A DNA stretch of 64,000 nucleotides from Gp6-AA40 sp035496255 (lineage in GTDB: Bacteria; Acidobacteriota; Vicinamibacteria; Vicinamibacterales; UBA2999), in contig DATJEU010000020.1 in assembly GCA_035496255.1 (NCBI GenBank), positions 16,793 to 80,792 on the forward strand, written 5' to 3'. The notes under the pieces are model-generated. The model had not been told where the DNA came from. It searched no databases and worked only from the letters and a program-made list of their open reading frames with translations. This document shows positions 15,732 through 25,124 of this stretch, piece by piece. Each line of letters begins with the position of its first letter. The first letter of the stretch is position 1. The position numbers were made by a program, and so were the translations under genes.

Positions 15732-16460
15732 GTGAAGGTTCACGTCTTCGAATCTGCCGAGGCCGCAGGACGAGCGGTCGCTGGACGTGTCCGCGATGCG
15801 CTTGCGATCAAGCCACCACTGGTGCTCGGGCTGGCAGCCGGACACACGCCTGTTCCGGCCTACGTGGCACTTCGACGAATGGTGGCGGCAGGGGAGATCG
15901 ACTTCGCGCGAGCGTCAACGGTCAATCTCGACGAGTTCGTCGGTGTCGAACGATCGCATCCGGGGAGCTTTTACCGCTTCATGGCGGCACATCTGTTCGA
16001 CGGCATCGACATCGAGCCTGGCCATGTCCATTTCCTCGACGGAATGGCGCCGAATCTTGTCCGTGAATGCGAGCAATATGAGCAGACGATCACAGCACTC
16101 GGAGGCATCGATCTGCAGATTCTCGGGATCGGGCAGAACGGTCACATCGCCTTCAACGAGCCCGGCGACGCGCTGATCGCGCGCACGCACGTGGCCACGC
16201 TGCTGCCGCAAACGCGAGCCGCGAACGCGCCACTGTTTGGCGGCGATGTCACGAGAGTGCCGGCCGAGGCGCTGACGATGGGAGTCGGAACGATTCTCGA
16301 GGCGCGTGAGATCGTGCTGATAGCGACCGGAGAGATGAAGGCGGAGGCTGTCCTGTCGATGCTGCAGGGTCCGGTGACGCCGCGCGTGCCGGCGTCGTTT
16401 CTCCAACTGCACGCGGGCGCCGCCGTCTATCTCGATCGCGCTGCCGCCTCGCGGTTGTAG
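15732..16460 (+). CDS. nagB: Glucosamine-6-phosphate deaminase
   Basis: A 242-residue enzyme that converts glucosamine-6-phosphate to fructose-6-phosphate and ammonia. The start is the GTG at 15732, five bases after the kinase stop; upstream in-frame codons overlap the kinase. Conserved elements are present: NLDEFVG with the catalytic Asp, the SFYRFM segment, and GIGQNGHIAFNEPG. The length is close to the short Gram-positive NagB. NagA, the deacetylase that would supply its substrate, is not in the window. It is coupled to the kinase and faces convergent murQ, whose stop lies 2 bp away. Confidence 0.93.
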   Translation: MKVHVFESAEAAGRAVAGRVRDALAIKPPLVLGLAAGHTPVPAYVALRRMVAAGEIDFARASTVNLDEFVGVERSHPGSFYRFMAAHLFDGIDIEPGHVHFLDGMAPNLVRECEQYEQTITALGGIDLQILGIGQNGHIAFNEPGDALIARTHVATLLPQTRAANAPLFGGDVTRVPAEALTMGVGTILEAREIVLIATGEMKAEAVLSMLQGPVTPRVPASFLQLHAGAAVYLDRAAASRL

Positions 16461-16462
16461 CG

Positions 16463-17491
16463 TTACCGCCGGCTTCGACGTCGCGTCGTGGCAGTTTCTG
16501 TGGCGGACGGCACCGTGACGTCCACGCCGTTCAGCGACGCTTCGGCATGGCCCTGGAGCATCCCGCGCAGGCGAGGTTCGATGTCTTCGCCGATGGCGTC
16601 GCGCATCGAATCGTGTGCACGGCGAAGGCGGGCGAGCGCTTTCGGCAGCGGCAGGCTCGTCTTCTGCATCACGATCGCCGCCTTCACGTTCCAGCCGGCC
16701 TTCTTCAGGATCCGATCGCTCTCGTCGTAGTCGAGGCCGGTCACGATGTTGACGATCCGGCGGGCGCGGTCCTTGAGTTTCTCCGAGCCGGTGTGGACGT
16801 CCACCATCAGGTTGCCGTAGGTCTTGCCGATCCGGACCATCGCGCCTGTCGTCAACATGTTCAGTACGAGCTTCGTCGCGGTGCCGGCCTTGAGTCGTGT
16901 CGAACCGGCAATCACTTCCGCACCGACGCCGGGCGCGATGGTCAGGTCCACGAACGTCTGCAGTTCGGTGCCCGGATCGCAGGTGACGAAAATGATTCGC
17001 GCACCTGCCTTGCGCGCGCGGGTCAGAGCGCCGCGCACGAACTGGGTGATGCCGCTGGCGGAGACACCGATGACGATGTCCTTCTTCGTCGGACGCAGCC
17101 GCGTAATCGAACGGGCGCCCTCTTCGTAGTTGTCTTCGACGCCTTCCTTGGCCGCAAAGATCGCCTCGCGGCCGCCGGCCATGATCGCCTGCACCAGCAT
17201 CGGGTCGGTGCTGAAGGTCGGCGGCATCTCCGTCGATTCCAGAATGCCAAGCCGGCCGCTGGTGCCGGCGCCGACGAAGACGACGCGCCCGCCCTTCCTC
17301 AGCGCGGCGGCAATCATCTCGACGCCCACCGCGATCCGTTCGCGTTCGCGGCGCACCGCCTCGAGCATCTTCCGGTCCTCGTTGATCATCAGATCGACGA
17401 TGTCGTCTGGTGGAAGCTTGTCGATGCCAAGGCTGGAAGAGTTGATGGCTTCGGTAGGAAGGGACTGCCACTTCGAGCGAACGGGCGCCAT
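16463..17491 (-). CDS. murQ: N-acetylmuramic acid 6-phosphate etherase
   Basis: A 342-residue SIS-domain lyase that cleaves the lactyl ether of MurNAc-6-phosphate to give GlcNAc-6-phosphate and D-lactate. The MurQ signatures are intact: VVFVGAGTSGRLGILESTEMPPTF (SIS domain with the catalytic Glu region), GREAIFAAKEGVEDNYEEGA and VSASGITQFVRGAL. The C-terminus carries a roughly 40-residue Arg/Thr-rich extension beyond the usual end. It ends 2 bp from convergent nagB. Cytoplasmic, peptidoglycan recycling. Confidence 0.95.
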   Translation of the reverse strand: MAPVRSKWQSLPTEAINSSSLGIDKLPPDDIVDLMINEDRKMLEAVRRERERIAVGVEMIAAALRKGGRVVFVGAGTSGRLGILESTEMPPTFSTDPMLVQAIMAGGREAIFAAKEGVEDNYEEGARSITRLRPTKKDIVIGVSASGITQFVRGALTRARKAGARIIFVTCDPGTELQTFVDLTIAPGVGAEVIAGSTRLKAGTATKLVLNMLTTGAMVRIGKTYGNLMVDVHTGSEKLKDRARRIVNIVTGLDYDESDRILKKAGWNVKAAIVMQKTSLPLPKALARLRRAHDSMRDAIGEDIEPRLRGMLQGHAEASLNGVDVTVPSATETATTRRRSRR

Positions 17492-17556
17492 ACGGCTACA
17501 ATTCTACATTCGCATCGAGGTCCGCCCGGCCGGCGGACGCCCGCGCGAGCCTGCTT

Positions 17557-18459
17557 GTGCCAGCACAATCGGCGTCACTTGTCGACGCGTACCTGATCCA
17601 TCTGACGGCGGAGAGGCGTCTTGCCGTCAACTCCGTTGAAAGCTACGCGCGCGATCTCGCGCTGCTGGCCGAGTACTCGGCCGGCAGCGGCGCGGAGATG
17701 GCGGCGCTGACGCGGCCGCAACTGGAGGAGTTCGTCCGCACCCTGATGGCGGCGGGGAAGTCTCCACGATCGGTCGCGCGTGCCGTCGCCTGCTATCGCG
17801 GCTTCTATCGATTCCTGCTGATCGACGGCCGGATCACTGCCAGTCCCGCCGACGACCTGCATCCGCCGCGTGCCTGGAAGGTGCTGCCACGGTATCTCTC
17901 GGTCGACGACGTGGACACGCTGCTGGCGCAGCCGGACGTCAGCACGGCGCGTGGACTGCGGGATCGCGCGCTGATCGAGCTGCTGTACGCGACCGGGATG
18001 CGCGTGTCCGAACTGATCGGGCTGCGTCCGGCCGACGTGAATCTCGAGGCGTCCTATCTGACGTGCACCGGCAAGGGCGACAAGCAGCGCATCGTGCCCA
18101 TCGGCGATGAAGCCGCGCAGTGGGTGCAGCGATACGTGCGGGAGGCGAGGCCGACGCTGCTCGGCCGTCGCAGCAGCCCGCGCCTCTTCCTCAACGCGCG
18201 TGGCGGGGGACCGGGACTGACGCGCGTGGGCTTCTGGAAGATTCTCAAGGGCTACGCGATACAGGCGGGGATCACCCGCACACTCAGTCCGCACATGCTG
18301 CGGCATTCGTTCGCGACGCATCTGCTCGAACGCGGAGCGGACCTGCGGGCGATTCAAATGATGCTCGGTCACGCGGATCTGTCGACGACGCAGATTTACA
18401 CGCACGTGCTCGAACAGCGGATGCGCAGCGTCTACGATCGCTTTCATCCGCGCGCATGA
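17557..18459 (+). CDS. xerD: Tyrosine site-specific recombinase XerC/XerD
   Basis: A 300-residue recombinase beginning with GTG at 17557. The N-terminal SAM-like DNA-binding domain spans about 1-90. The catalytic set is complete: Arg149 in ATGMRVSELIGL, Lys173 in TGKGDK, His246 and Arg249 in SPHMLRHSFATHL, His272 in LGHADLSTTQIYTHV, and nucleophile Tyr281. Length and motifs fit the chromosome-dimer-resolving XerC/XerD rather than a phage integrase, and there are no mobile-element neighbours. I prefer XerD on the LRHSFATHLLERGADLRAIQ region, but XerC is not excluded. Its stop overlaps the ATG of the next gene. Confidence 0.9.
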   Translation: MPAQSASLVDAYLIHLTAERRLAVNSVESYARDLALLAEYSAGSGAEMAALTRPQLEEFVRTLMAAGKSPRSVARAVACYRGFYRFLLIDGRITASPADDLHPPRAWKVLPRYLSVDDVDTLLAQPDVSTARGLRDRALIELLYATGMRVSELIGLRPADVNLEASYLTCTGKGDKQRIVPIGDEAAQWVQRYVREARPTLLGRRSSPRLFLNARGGGPGLTRVGFWKILKGYAIQAGITRTLSPHMLRHSFATHLLERGADLRAIQMMLGHADLSTTQIYTHVLEQRMRSVYDRFHPRA

Positions 18460-20234
18460 GTCCGTTTCGTCATCGCCGCGGCGCCGAGCGCCCGGGTCAG
18501 CAACCGTCTCAGGGAGCGGCGCGTGTCCACGCAGGCTCCCGCGCCAGCCGAATCGCGCGCATCGTCGTCGCGGCGGTGATCGTCGCGATCGCGTCGCTGA
18601 TCGCGTTCTGGCTGCCGCCGGCATCGGAACCGCTCGCGATCACCTCGAATGTTCCTGCCGGCGTGCGCGGCGCCATTCACATCCACACGCGGCGATCCGA
18701 TGGCACTGGAACAATCGACGACGTGGCCGCGGCGGCGGCGAAGGCCGGATTGAAGTTCGTCGTCATCACCGATCATGGCGACGGCACGCGTCAGCCGGAA
18801 CCGCCGTCGTACCGCCAGGGTGTGCTGTGCATCGACGCCGCGGAAATCAGCACGGAGAACGGTCACGTCGTCGCGCTCGGTCTGACCAAGACGCCATATC
18901 CGCTGGGAGGCGAGGGGCGCGACGTCATCGAAGACATTGCGCGGCTTGGCGGCTTTTCGATCGTCGCGCATCCTGGTTCCCCGAAGCCGGATCTGCGGTG
19001 GACCGAGTGGTCGGCGCCGTTCGACGGTATCGAGTGGCTGAACGGCGACAGCGAGTGGCGGGATGAGACGCCGGCGAATCTGCTGCGATCGCTGCTGGTG
19101 TACAGGTTCCGACCGGCGGAGACGCTCGGGCATCTTCTCGATCGGCCGGATCCGGTGATGGCTCGCTGGGATGCGCTCACGAAGCGTCGTCGCGTTGTCG
19201 CCGTGGCCGGAAGCGATGCGCACGCGCGCGTGGCGCTGCGAAGCGCGCCCGATCCGTATGACGGCTCGGCGGCGTTACGCTTACCGGGGTACGAGCAGGT
19301 GTTTCGTGCGTTCTCGATTGTCGTGCCGCGGGTGCGCCTGTCGGGTGACGCGACGCGAGATGCCACGCTGATCGTCGACGAGATCCGCGCCGGTCACGTG
19401 TTCTCGTCGATCGACGCACTCGCCTCACCGGCCGCGATGACGTTCACCGCGACGAGTGGGACGCAAAAGGCGAGCGGGGGAGACGTCCTGGCGATCGAAG
19501 GCCCGGTCGAGATTCACGTGGCATCCAACGCGCCGGGCCATTCGCGCATCTCGCTCTTGAAGGACGGCCGGTCGATCGCCTCGTCCTCCGACGCGATGCT
19601 CGAGTTCACGGCGCCGCCGGAACCAGCGGTCTATCGTGCCGAAATCTCGCTCGATCATGCGCCAGGCACACCGCCAGTGCCGTGGCTCGTCACGAATCCG
19701 ATCTATGTCGGCCGATCGGAAAAGGAGAGTGTGGCGCCGGCGCGCCGTGTGGCCACCGAGTTTGCCGTGCAATACGAGGGAGGTGCGCCGGCGGGCTGGT
19801 CGGTGGAGACGGCGCCGCAGGCCGCCGGTGCAATCGACGTCGTGCGCACGATCGGGGGGACGCAGTTGCGGTGGCGGTACGCACTCGGCGGCGCGAAGCA
19901 GGACCACCCGTACACGGCGCTGGTGATGCCGGCGGGCCCGGCGTTCGCGGCCTACGATCGCATCATGTTCACCGGTCGCGCCGACAAGCCGATGCGCGTA
20001 TCGGTGCAGGTCCGCGAGCCGGAGGGGGCGCGATGGGCACGATCGGTCTACCTTGACGACGTGCCGCGCGACATCACGGTGTTCATCGACGAGCTCACAC
20101 CGAGGGGCGTGACCGCGCAGCGGCGGCCTGACGTCACGAGAGTACAGGCGCTGCTGTGGGTGATCGAATCGACCAATACGGCGCTGGGCAGCAGCGGTCA
20201 GGTCTGGATCGACAACGTCAAGTACGGACGGTGA
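18456..20234 (+). CDS. Membrane-anchored PHP-domain phosphoesterase
   Basis: A 592-residue protein whose ATG at 18456 overlaps the xerD stop. A basic N-terminus is followed by one membrane helix (ARIVVAAVIVAIASLIAFWL, about residues 34-53). The PHP domain has a full set of metal ligands: HIHTRRSDG, ITDHGDG, DAAEIST...GHVVALG, IVAHPG and AGSDAHARV. Family members are phosphoesterases or nucleases, here facing the periplasm because the anchor precedes the catalytic domain. After about residue 320 come two beta-rich regions without an assigned family. Its 3' end overlaps the convergent lptFG gene by 17 bp. Confidence 0.85.
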   Translation: MSPFRHRRGAERPGQQPSQGAARVHAGSRASRIARIVVAAVIVAIASLIAFWLPPASEPLAITSNVPAGVRGAIHIHTRRSDGTGTIDDVAAAAAKAGLKFVVITDHGDGTRQPEPPSYRQGVLCIDAAEISTENGHVVALGLTKTPYPLGGEGRDVIEDIARLGGFSIVAHPGSPKPDLRWTEWSAPFDGIEWLNGDSEWRDETPANLLRSLLVYRFRPAETLGHLLDRPDPVMARWDALTKRRRVVAVAGSDAHARVALRSAPDPYDGSAALRLPGYEQVFRAFSIVVPRVRLSGDATRDATLIVDEIRAGHVFSSIDALASPAAMTFTATSGTQKASGGDVLAIEGPVEIHVASNAPGHSRISLLKDGRSIASSSDAMLEFTAPPEPAVYRAEISLDHAPGTPPVPWLVTNPIYVGRSEKESVAPARRVATEFAVQYEGGAPAGWSVETAPQAAGAIDVVRTIGGTQLRWRYALGGAKQDHPYTALVMPAGPAFAAYDRIMFTGRADKPMRVSVQVREPEGARWARSVYLDDVPRDITVFIDELTPRGVTAQRRPDVTRVQALLWVIESTNTALGSSGQVWIDNVKYGR

Positions 20235-22491
20235 GCAGCAGGTAGAGCGCCGCGGCACCGAACAGCATGTTCGGCGCCCACGCCGCGAGCGTCGGCGCGA
20301 TGAGCCCGCCTCCACCAAGGGCGGCGAAGATGCTGATCGACACCCAGTAAACGAGTGCGAGCGCGATGCCGACGGCGATGCCGGCCATCGCGCCGCCGCG
20401 CCCGATCGTCACCGCGAAGGGGACGGCAATCAACGTCATGATCAGCGTGGCGACCGGGAACGCAAGGCGACGCGCGATCCACGTCTGCTCCTTCGCCATG
20501 TTGTAGCCGCTGGCGATCATCCGGGCGGTGTATCGGCGCAGGTCGCCGAACGCCAGGTACTCGGGATCGGGCTGCTCGATGCCGTAATACGCTGGCGCCT
20601 GGAATTCGCGCGTCTCGTTGGTGATTGGCGTGAAGCCGGTGACCTGGCCGCCGGCGTTGAAATCGCGCGACCACCCCTGCGACACCTTCCACTGACCGCG
20701 CGTCTCGCCGACGGGGCTGATGTACGTCGCGGCGTCGGCATGCGTGTGGCGCAGCATGCTGGTCATCCCGGGGCTGAACTCGTAATGCGCCAGGCCACCG
20801 AGGACGCGCGCTCTCGGGTCGTAGTAGGTGAAGTAATAGAAGTCGTCGTGATCGCCCTGCACCCACCCGTAACTGAGTGGATTGAGCATGGCGGATGACT
20901 GCCCGTTCATCGTGAGGCGGAGCCGTTCCGCCTGGGCGAAATAGGGGCCGACGATGGTGGCGTCGAGCGCGAAGAGCACCGCCCCGGTCGCCACGGCCGC
21001 AAGGAACATCGGCACGGCGATGCGGTACAGGCTGACGCCGCAGGCCTTCATCACGATCAGCTCGCTGCTGCGCGTCAGGACGGCGATCGTGATCAGCGTC
21101 CCGAGGAGCACCGCGAGCGGAATGATGTAGTAGACGTATTGCGGCGTGAGATACCAGAAGTAAGCCGCCAGCATCGGCGGCGTTGCAGCGCCCTTGAAAA
21201 TCTTGTCGGCGCGATCGATGAACGTCGAGATGTAGAACACCGCCATCAGCGCCGCACCGGACAACAGCACCATGCGGACGTACATCCCGGCGACGTAGCC
21301 GTCGAGAATGCGCAGCACGCGGCCGCGCGCGCGCGCGATCTTTGGACGCGCGACGCGGCGCGCGATGAACGAGGGCAGACGAATCGGTTGATCGGCAACC
21401 CGTTCCCGCCACAGGAACATCGCGCCGGCGAGCGCACCGAGGAGGATGTTCGGCAACCACGCCGCCAGCCACGGCGGGACGAGCGCGCTCTTTGCCATCT
21501 GCGGGCCGAGGAACATCGGGATGTAGTACGCGAAGACGACGATCAGCCCGAGGACGAAGCTGCCGAGGGCGCCATCGCGGCGATGCGTGGCTCCGAGCGC
21601 GAGACCGATGACGCCGAAGACGACGCAGGCGAACGGGATCGCGAACTTCTGATGGATCGCGACCCACTCGTTGTGGCTGGAGAGTCCCTCCCGTTCTCGC
21701 TTCGCCGCGGCCTCCCGCAGCTCGGGCACCGTCATCTCCGTGAGGCCCTTGATTACCTGGTTCGGCGGCGGAAAGACGGTCGTGGGATCGACGCTGAGAA
21801 TGAAGTGATCGATGCGACCGACGTCATAGGCGCCCTTGGCGTCGAGTGTTCGGCGAACGACGTTGTCCAGCACGAGGTCGACCGTCTTCTTCTTCCGATC
21901 GATCACCACGCGGCCGTGGCGTGCGAGGTAGGTCGCTTCCGCCTGCCCGGGTCGCGTATCGGCGAGAAAGACCCCGTTCCACCCTTCGCCCGTTGGCGGC
22001 ACTTCGCGCACGTACAGCATCAGGTTCGGAAACTCGCGGAAGAACACCCGCGGTTTCACGTTGCCTTCGGCCCGATCGGCGACGAGGTTGAAGGTCACGT
22101 CGAGGAAGGTCTCGTTGGCGATCGGGTAGCCGTAGAACCACATGTAGCCGGTTGCGGCCATCGAGAACAGCGACACGATGCTGACCGGCAGCAACAGTCG
22201 TTTGAGGCTGACGCCGCACGCCTGCATGGCCACGAATTCGCGATCCGCGGAGAGGCGGCCGAAACCGACGAGCAGTCCGAGCAGCAGTGACATCGGGATC
22301 GTCAGGGCCAGCGCCTGCGGCGTGAGCAGCGCGAGGAGGTACGCGATCGTCTGGGGCGGAACGCCCTTCGAGATCAGCCCCTCGGCATAGGTCTGCAGCG
22401 GCTTCAACATCATCAGGAACGTGAAGACGAGCAGGCCGATGATGAAGGGCATCAGCACCTGGCGGATCACGTACCGATCGATAATTCGCAT
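20218..22491 (-). CDS. Fused LptF-LptG lipopolysaccharide export permease
   Basis: A 757-residue protein made of two successive YjgP/YjgQ permease units, about twice the length of LptF or LptG. Unit one starts MRIIDRYVIRQVLMPFIIGL and has the ADREFVAMQACGVSLKRLL coupling motif. Unit two starts near residue 390 with RILDGYVAGMYVRMVLLSGA and has SELIVMKACGVSLYRIA. Both units contain the periplasmic jellyroll between membrane helices. The two coupling helices that dock into the LptB ATPase are therefore on one chain. LptB and an LptC-LptA fusion are encoded at 43776-46694. It moves LPS from the inner membrane to the periplasmic bridge. The fusion is read directly: the frame is open with no internal stop. 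Confidence 0.9.
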   Translation of the reverse strand: MRIIDRYVIRQVLMPFIIGLLVFTFLMMLKPLQTYAEGLISKGVPPQTIAYLLALLTPQALALTIPMSLLLGLLVGFGRLSADREFVAMQACGVSLKRLLLPVSIVSLFSMAATGYMWFYGYPIANETFLDVTFNLVADRAEGNVKPRVFFREFPNLMLYVREVPPTGEGWNGVFLADTRPGQAEATYLARHGRVVIDRKKKTVDLVLDNVVRRTLDAKGAYDVGRIDHFILSVDPTTVFPPPNQVIKGLTEMTVPELREAAAKREREGLSSHNEWVAIHQKFAIPFACVVFGVIGLALGATHRRDGALGSFVLGLIVVFAYYIPMFLGPQMAKSALVPPWLAAWLPNILLGALAGAMFLWRERVADQPIRLPSFIARRVARPKIARARGRVLRILDGYVAGMYVRMVLLSGAALMAVFYISTFIDRADKIFKGAATPPMLAAYFWYLTPQYVYYIIPLAVLLGTLITIAVLTRSSELIVMKACGVSLYRIAVPMFLAAVATGAVLFALDATIVGPYFAQAERLRLTMNGQSSAMLNPLSYGWVQGDHDDFYYFTYYDPRARVLGGLAHYEFSPGMTSMLRHTHADAATYISPVGETRGQWKVSQGWSRDFNAGGQVTGFTPITNETREFQAPAYYGIEQPDPEYLAFGDLRRYTARMIASGYNMAKEQTWIARRLAFPVATLIMTLIAVPFAVTIGRGGAMAGIAVGIALALVYWVSISIFAALGGGGLIAPTLAAWAPNMLFGAAALYLLLTVRT

Positions 22492-22530
22492 CAGGGATCA
22501 GCGGGCGCCAGGCGCTCGCGGGCTTCGATT

Positions 22531-24738
22531 ATGACGCGCGTTGCGCTCCTCTGGCACATGCATCAGCCGTTCTACCAGGACCTGGTGACCGGCGAACACA
22601 TTCTGCCGTGGGTGCGCCTGCACGCGTTGAAGGACTACTGGGGAATGGTGGCGCTGTTGCGCGAGTTCCCCGACGTCAAGGTGACCTTCAACCTCGTGCC
22701 CTCGATGCTCGTGCAGCTCGAGGCGTTTGCGGCGGACACCGCGCGGGATCGTCATCTCGAGCTCGGTCTCAAGCCTGCCGACGCGCTCACCGACGACGAG
22801 CGTGGCTTCTGCGTGCAGCATTTCTTTCACGCGCACAAGCCTCGCATGATCGACCCATATCCGCGCTACGCCGAGCTCTTCGCGCAGCGCGGGGCGGAGG
22901 GGGCGTCGCTCAGCGGGCGTACGCACGCGGCGTTGTTTTCAGCCGACGATCTCCGGGACCTGCAGGTCTGGCACAAGCTCGCCTGGATCGACCCGTTCTA
23001 TTTCGATCGTGACGACCGGGTGCGCGGGCTGGTCCAGAAGGGCCGCGGGTTTTCAGAAGCCGACAAGCAAACGCTGCGCGACGTGGAACTCGAACTGCTC
23101 CGGCGCGTCGTTCCGGAATACCGCGACGCCGCGGCGCGGGCGCAGGTGGAGCTGTCTACGTCGCCGTTCTTCCACCCGATCCTGCCGCTCCTCTGTGACA
23201 CCGACATTTATCGCAGGACCAATCCGGACTCGCGGATGCCGCGGGAGCCGTTCCGTCATCCTGAGGACGCGGCGGAGCAGTTGCGCAGGGCCGTGGCGTT
23301 CCACGAACGCACGTTCGGTCACGCCCCGGCCGGTCTCTGGCCGTCCGAAGGATCGGTGTCCGACGCGATGGTGCCGCTCGTTGGCGCGGCCGGTTTTCGC
23401 TGGATGGCCACCGACGAGGAAATCCTCGCGCGCACGCTGGGCCGCGGCTTCACCCGCGACGCTCAGGGCAACGCCGAGCAGCCCGAAGTGCTGTATCGCT
23501 CATACCGTGTCGGCTCTGGCGCCACAACGGTTGCGTGCGGCTTCCGCGATCACACGTTGTCCGACCTGATCGGATTTACCTACGCGTCGTGGTCCGCCGA
23601 CGGCGCCGCGGACGACTTCATGAGACGGCTGGTCGAAGCGGGCCGCCGCTACGCGGCGTGCACCAACGGGGCGGAGGCCACCGTCTTCGTCATCCTCGAT
23701 GGCGAGAACGCCTGGGAGCATTACGAAGGGCAGGGTCGGCCATTCCTCCGTGCCCTGTATCGGCGTCTTGGGTCGCATCCGGAAGTCCGGACGGTCACGA
23801 TGGCCGAGGCCTGTTCCGGACCCGCGGAGCCACTGCCGTCGATCTTTCCCGGCTCCTGGATCAACGGCGACTTCTATATCTGGATCGGCCATCACGACGA
23901 TCGCCGGGCATGGAGCCAGTTGGTGGATGCGCGCCGGGCGCTCGATGCCGCACCTGCGGGGGTGCCGGAGGCTGCCCGCGAGCGCGCCCGCGAGGAGATG
24001 CTGATCGCGGAAGGCAGCGACTGGTTCTGGTGGTACGGCGACGACCATTCGTCGGATCAGGACGAGGCATTCGACGACCTGTTCCGGCGACATGTCCGGA
24101 ACGTCTATCGCGCCATCGAGCAGCCGGTTCCGGACGAGCTCTTCGTCACCAACATCACCACTCAGCCTCCCGACGCCGAGATCCAGCAGCCAAGCGGGTT
24201 CATCGAACCGGTCATCGACGGTGAGGTCACGAGCTACTTCGAGTGGGTCGGCGCCGGCTGCGTCGAGGTCGCCGGCACCGCGGGTGCGATGCACCAGGTC
24301 GCGAATGCGGACGGCCCGCGGGTCAGCCTGATCGAGTTCGGTTTCGACCTGCGCCACCTGTTCATTCGTCTCGACGGGACCGGATCGATGGCGGGGCTGC
24401 TGTCATCGGGCGTCCAGCTCACCCTCAACTTCCTGGAGCCTGCCAACGTCCGCGTGGTTGTTCAAATGGACGGTGCCCGTGTTCGCGCCGCTGCATCCGG
24501 GCGGAAGGGAACGGCCGCGCGAATGCCGATCGCGTGCGCCGGCCTGCAGGTGGCCGCCGGCCGGGTCCTCGAACTCCGCGTTCCGTTCGAGTGCCTTGGC
24601 GTCGCCGCCGGCGCCCCGATCGCCTTCATCGTCACGGTGCACCGGGGTGGCGACGAGCTGGAACACCATCCTCGGAGCCGCGCAATCGAGCTGACGGTTC
24701 CGGGCGCGCAGTTCTCGTCAGTCAACTGGACCGCCTAG
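22531..24738 (+). CDS. Glycoside hydrolase family 57 enzyme
   Basis: A 735-residue GH57 protein. The N-terminal (beta/alpha)7-barrel carries VALLWHMHQPFYQD, the GH57 first motif with the metal/substrate His, then HALKDYWGM, FNLVPSML, AGLWPSEGSVSDA (nucleophile motif region) and ILDGENAWEHY (acid motif). Family activities include alpha-amylase, 4-alpha-glucanotransferase, amylopullulanase and branching enzyme. The C-terminal part (from about residue 560) is a beta-sandwich with no catalytic signature. No signal peptide, so it is probably cytoplasmic and acts on glycogen-like glucan. It starts 39 bp from divergent lptFG. Confidence 0.88.
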   Translation: MTRVALLWHMHQPFYQDLVTGEHILPWVRLHALKDYWGMVALLREFPDVKVTFNLVPSMLVQLEAFAADTARDRHLELGLKPADALTDDERGFCVQHFFHAHKPRMIDPYPRYAELFAQRGAEGASLSGRTHAALFSADDLRDLQVWHKLAWIDPFYFDRDDRVRGLVQKGRGFSEADKQTLRDVELELLRRVVPEYRDAAARAQVELSTSPFFHPILPLLCDTDIYRRTNPDSRMPREPFRHPEDAAEQLRRAVAFHERTFGHAPAGLWPSEGSVSDAMVPLVGAAGFRWMATDEEILARTLGRGFTRDAQGNAEQPEVLYRSYRVGSGATTVACGFRDHTLSDLIGFTYASWSADGAADDFMRRLVEAGRRYAACTNGAEATVFVILDGENAWEHYEGQGRPFLRALYRRLGSHPEVRTVTMAEACSGPAEPLPSIFPGSWINGDFYIWIGHHDDRRAWSQLVDARRALDAAPAGVPEAARERAREEMLIAEGSDWFWWYGDDHSSDQDEAFDDLFRRHVRNVYRAIEQPVPDELFVTNITTQPPDAEIQQPSGFIEPVIDGEVTSYFEWVGAGCVEVAGTAGAMHQVANADGPRVSLIEFGFDLRHLFIRLDGTGSMAGLLSSGVQLTLNFLEPANVRVVVQMDGARVRAAASGRKGTAARMPIACAGLQVAAGRVLELRVPFECLGVAAGAPIAFIVTVHRGGDELEHHPRSRAIELTVPGAQFSSVNWTA

Positions 24739-24757
24739 GGGTCCGGTTCAGTGCAGT

Positions 24758-24777
24758 GGCGGGTCTTCAGACCCGCC
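24758..24777. repeat. Palindromic element downstream of the GH57 gene
   Basis: A perfect inverted repeat, GGCGGGTC / GACCCGCC with a TTCA loop. A second copy in opposite orientation follows at 24814. Confidence 0.75.
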
Positions 24778-24813
24778 GCAAGCGCAGCGAGCCATCACAG
24801 GACTTCGGGCGGG

Positions 24814-24833
24814 GACGGGTCTGAAGACCCGCC
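24814..24833. repeat. Second palindromic element, opposite orientation
   Basis: GACGGGTC / GACCCGCC with a TGAA loop, the reverse complement of the 24758 copy apart from one base. Its reverse strand continues into CCCCGCCCG, as does the copy at 57373, so the conserved unit is longer than the stem. Confidence 0.72.
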
Positions 24834-25124
24834 GTTTGCGCACACCAAGGAATCGCAAGTCGCTCTAGGGCGGACCCCCGGAACAACATCCGCAAATCAT
24901 CCACAGGCCTGTTTCAGGCGCAATTCATACGACGTCGCATAATAGACGTTATGTTAACTAACATGTGGGGAAGTAGTCTGGCTCAGGCCATTTGAAGCCC
25001 CCGAGGTGGACCCGATCGCAGCCGATGCCCTACCGGTGTTGTGAGTATTGCTGAAGCGGAGTGCCGCATCGGCCAGCAGCACCTTGAAACGTAGGTTGGC
25101 GCGGCCGGCGTGCGCGCGATATAT

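Larger units (their letters stand above)
24739..25124. other. Intergenic region between the GH57 gene and parB
   Basis: This 386-bp gap contains two facing palindromes (24758-24777 and 24814-24833), a short AT-richer stretch with the inverted repeat ATGTTA-AC-TAACAT at 24951-24964 preceded by a CATAAT box at 24938-24943, and an 8-bp stem GCCGATGC / GCATCGGC (25021-25028 with 25066-25073). I see no protein gene and no recognisable RNA family. It may hold parB transcript termination or a small RNA. Confidence 0.5.

Noticed and set aside
19705..19722. Third copy of the ATGTCGGC palindrome inside the PHP gene
   Set aside because: Only the left half matches; the right half is GATCGGA, so it is not a palindrome.
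24897..24905. TCATCCACA, one base from a DnaA box, near parAB
   Set aside because: A single imperfect box without neighbours, AT-rich unwinding element or dnaA/dnaN genes does not support an origin.
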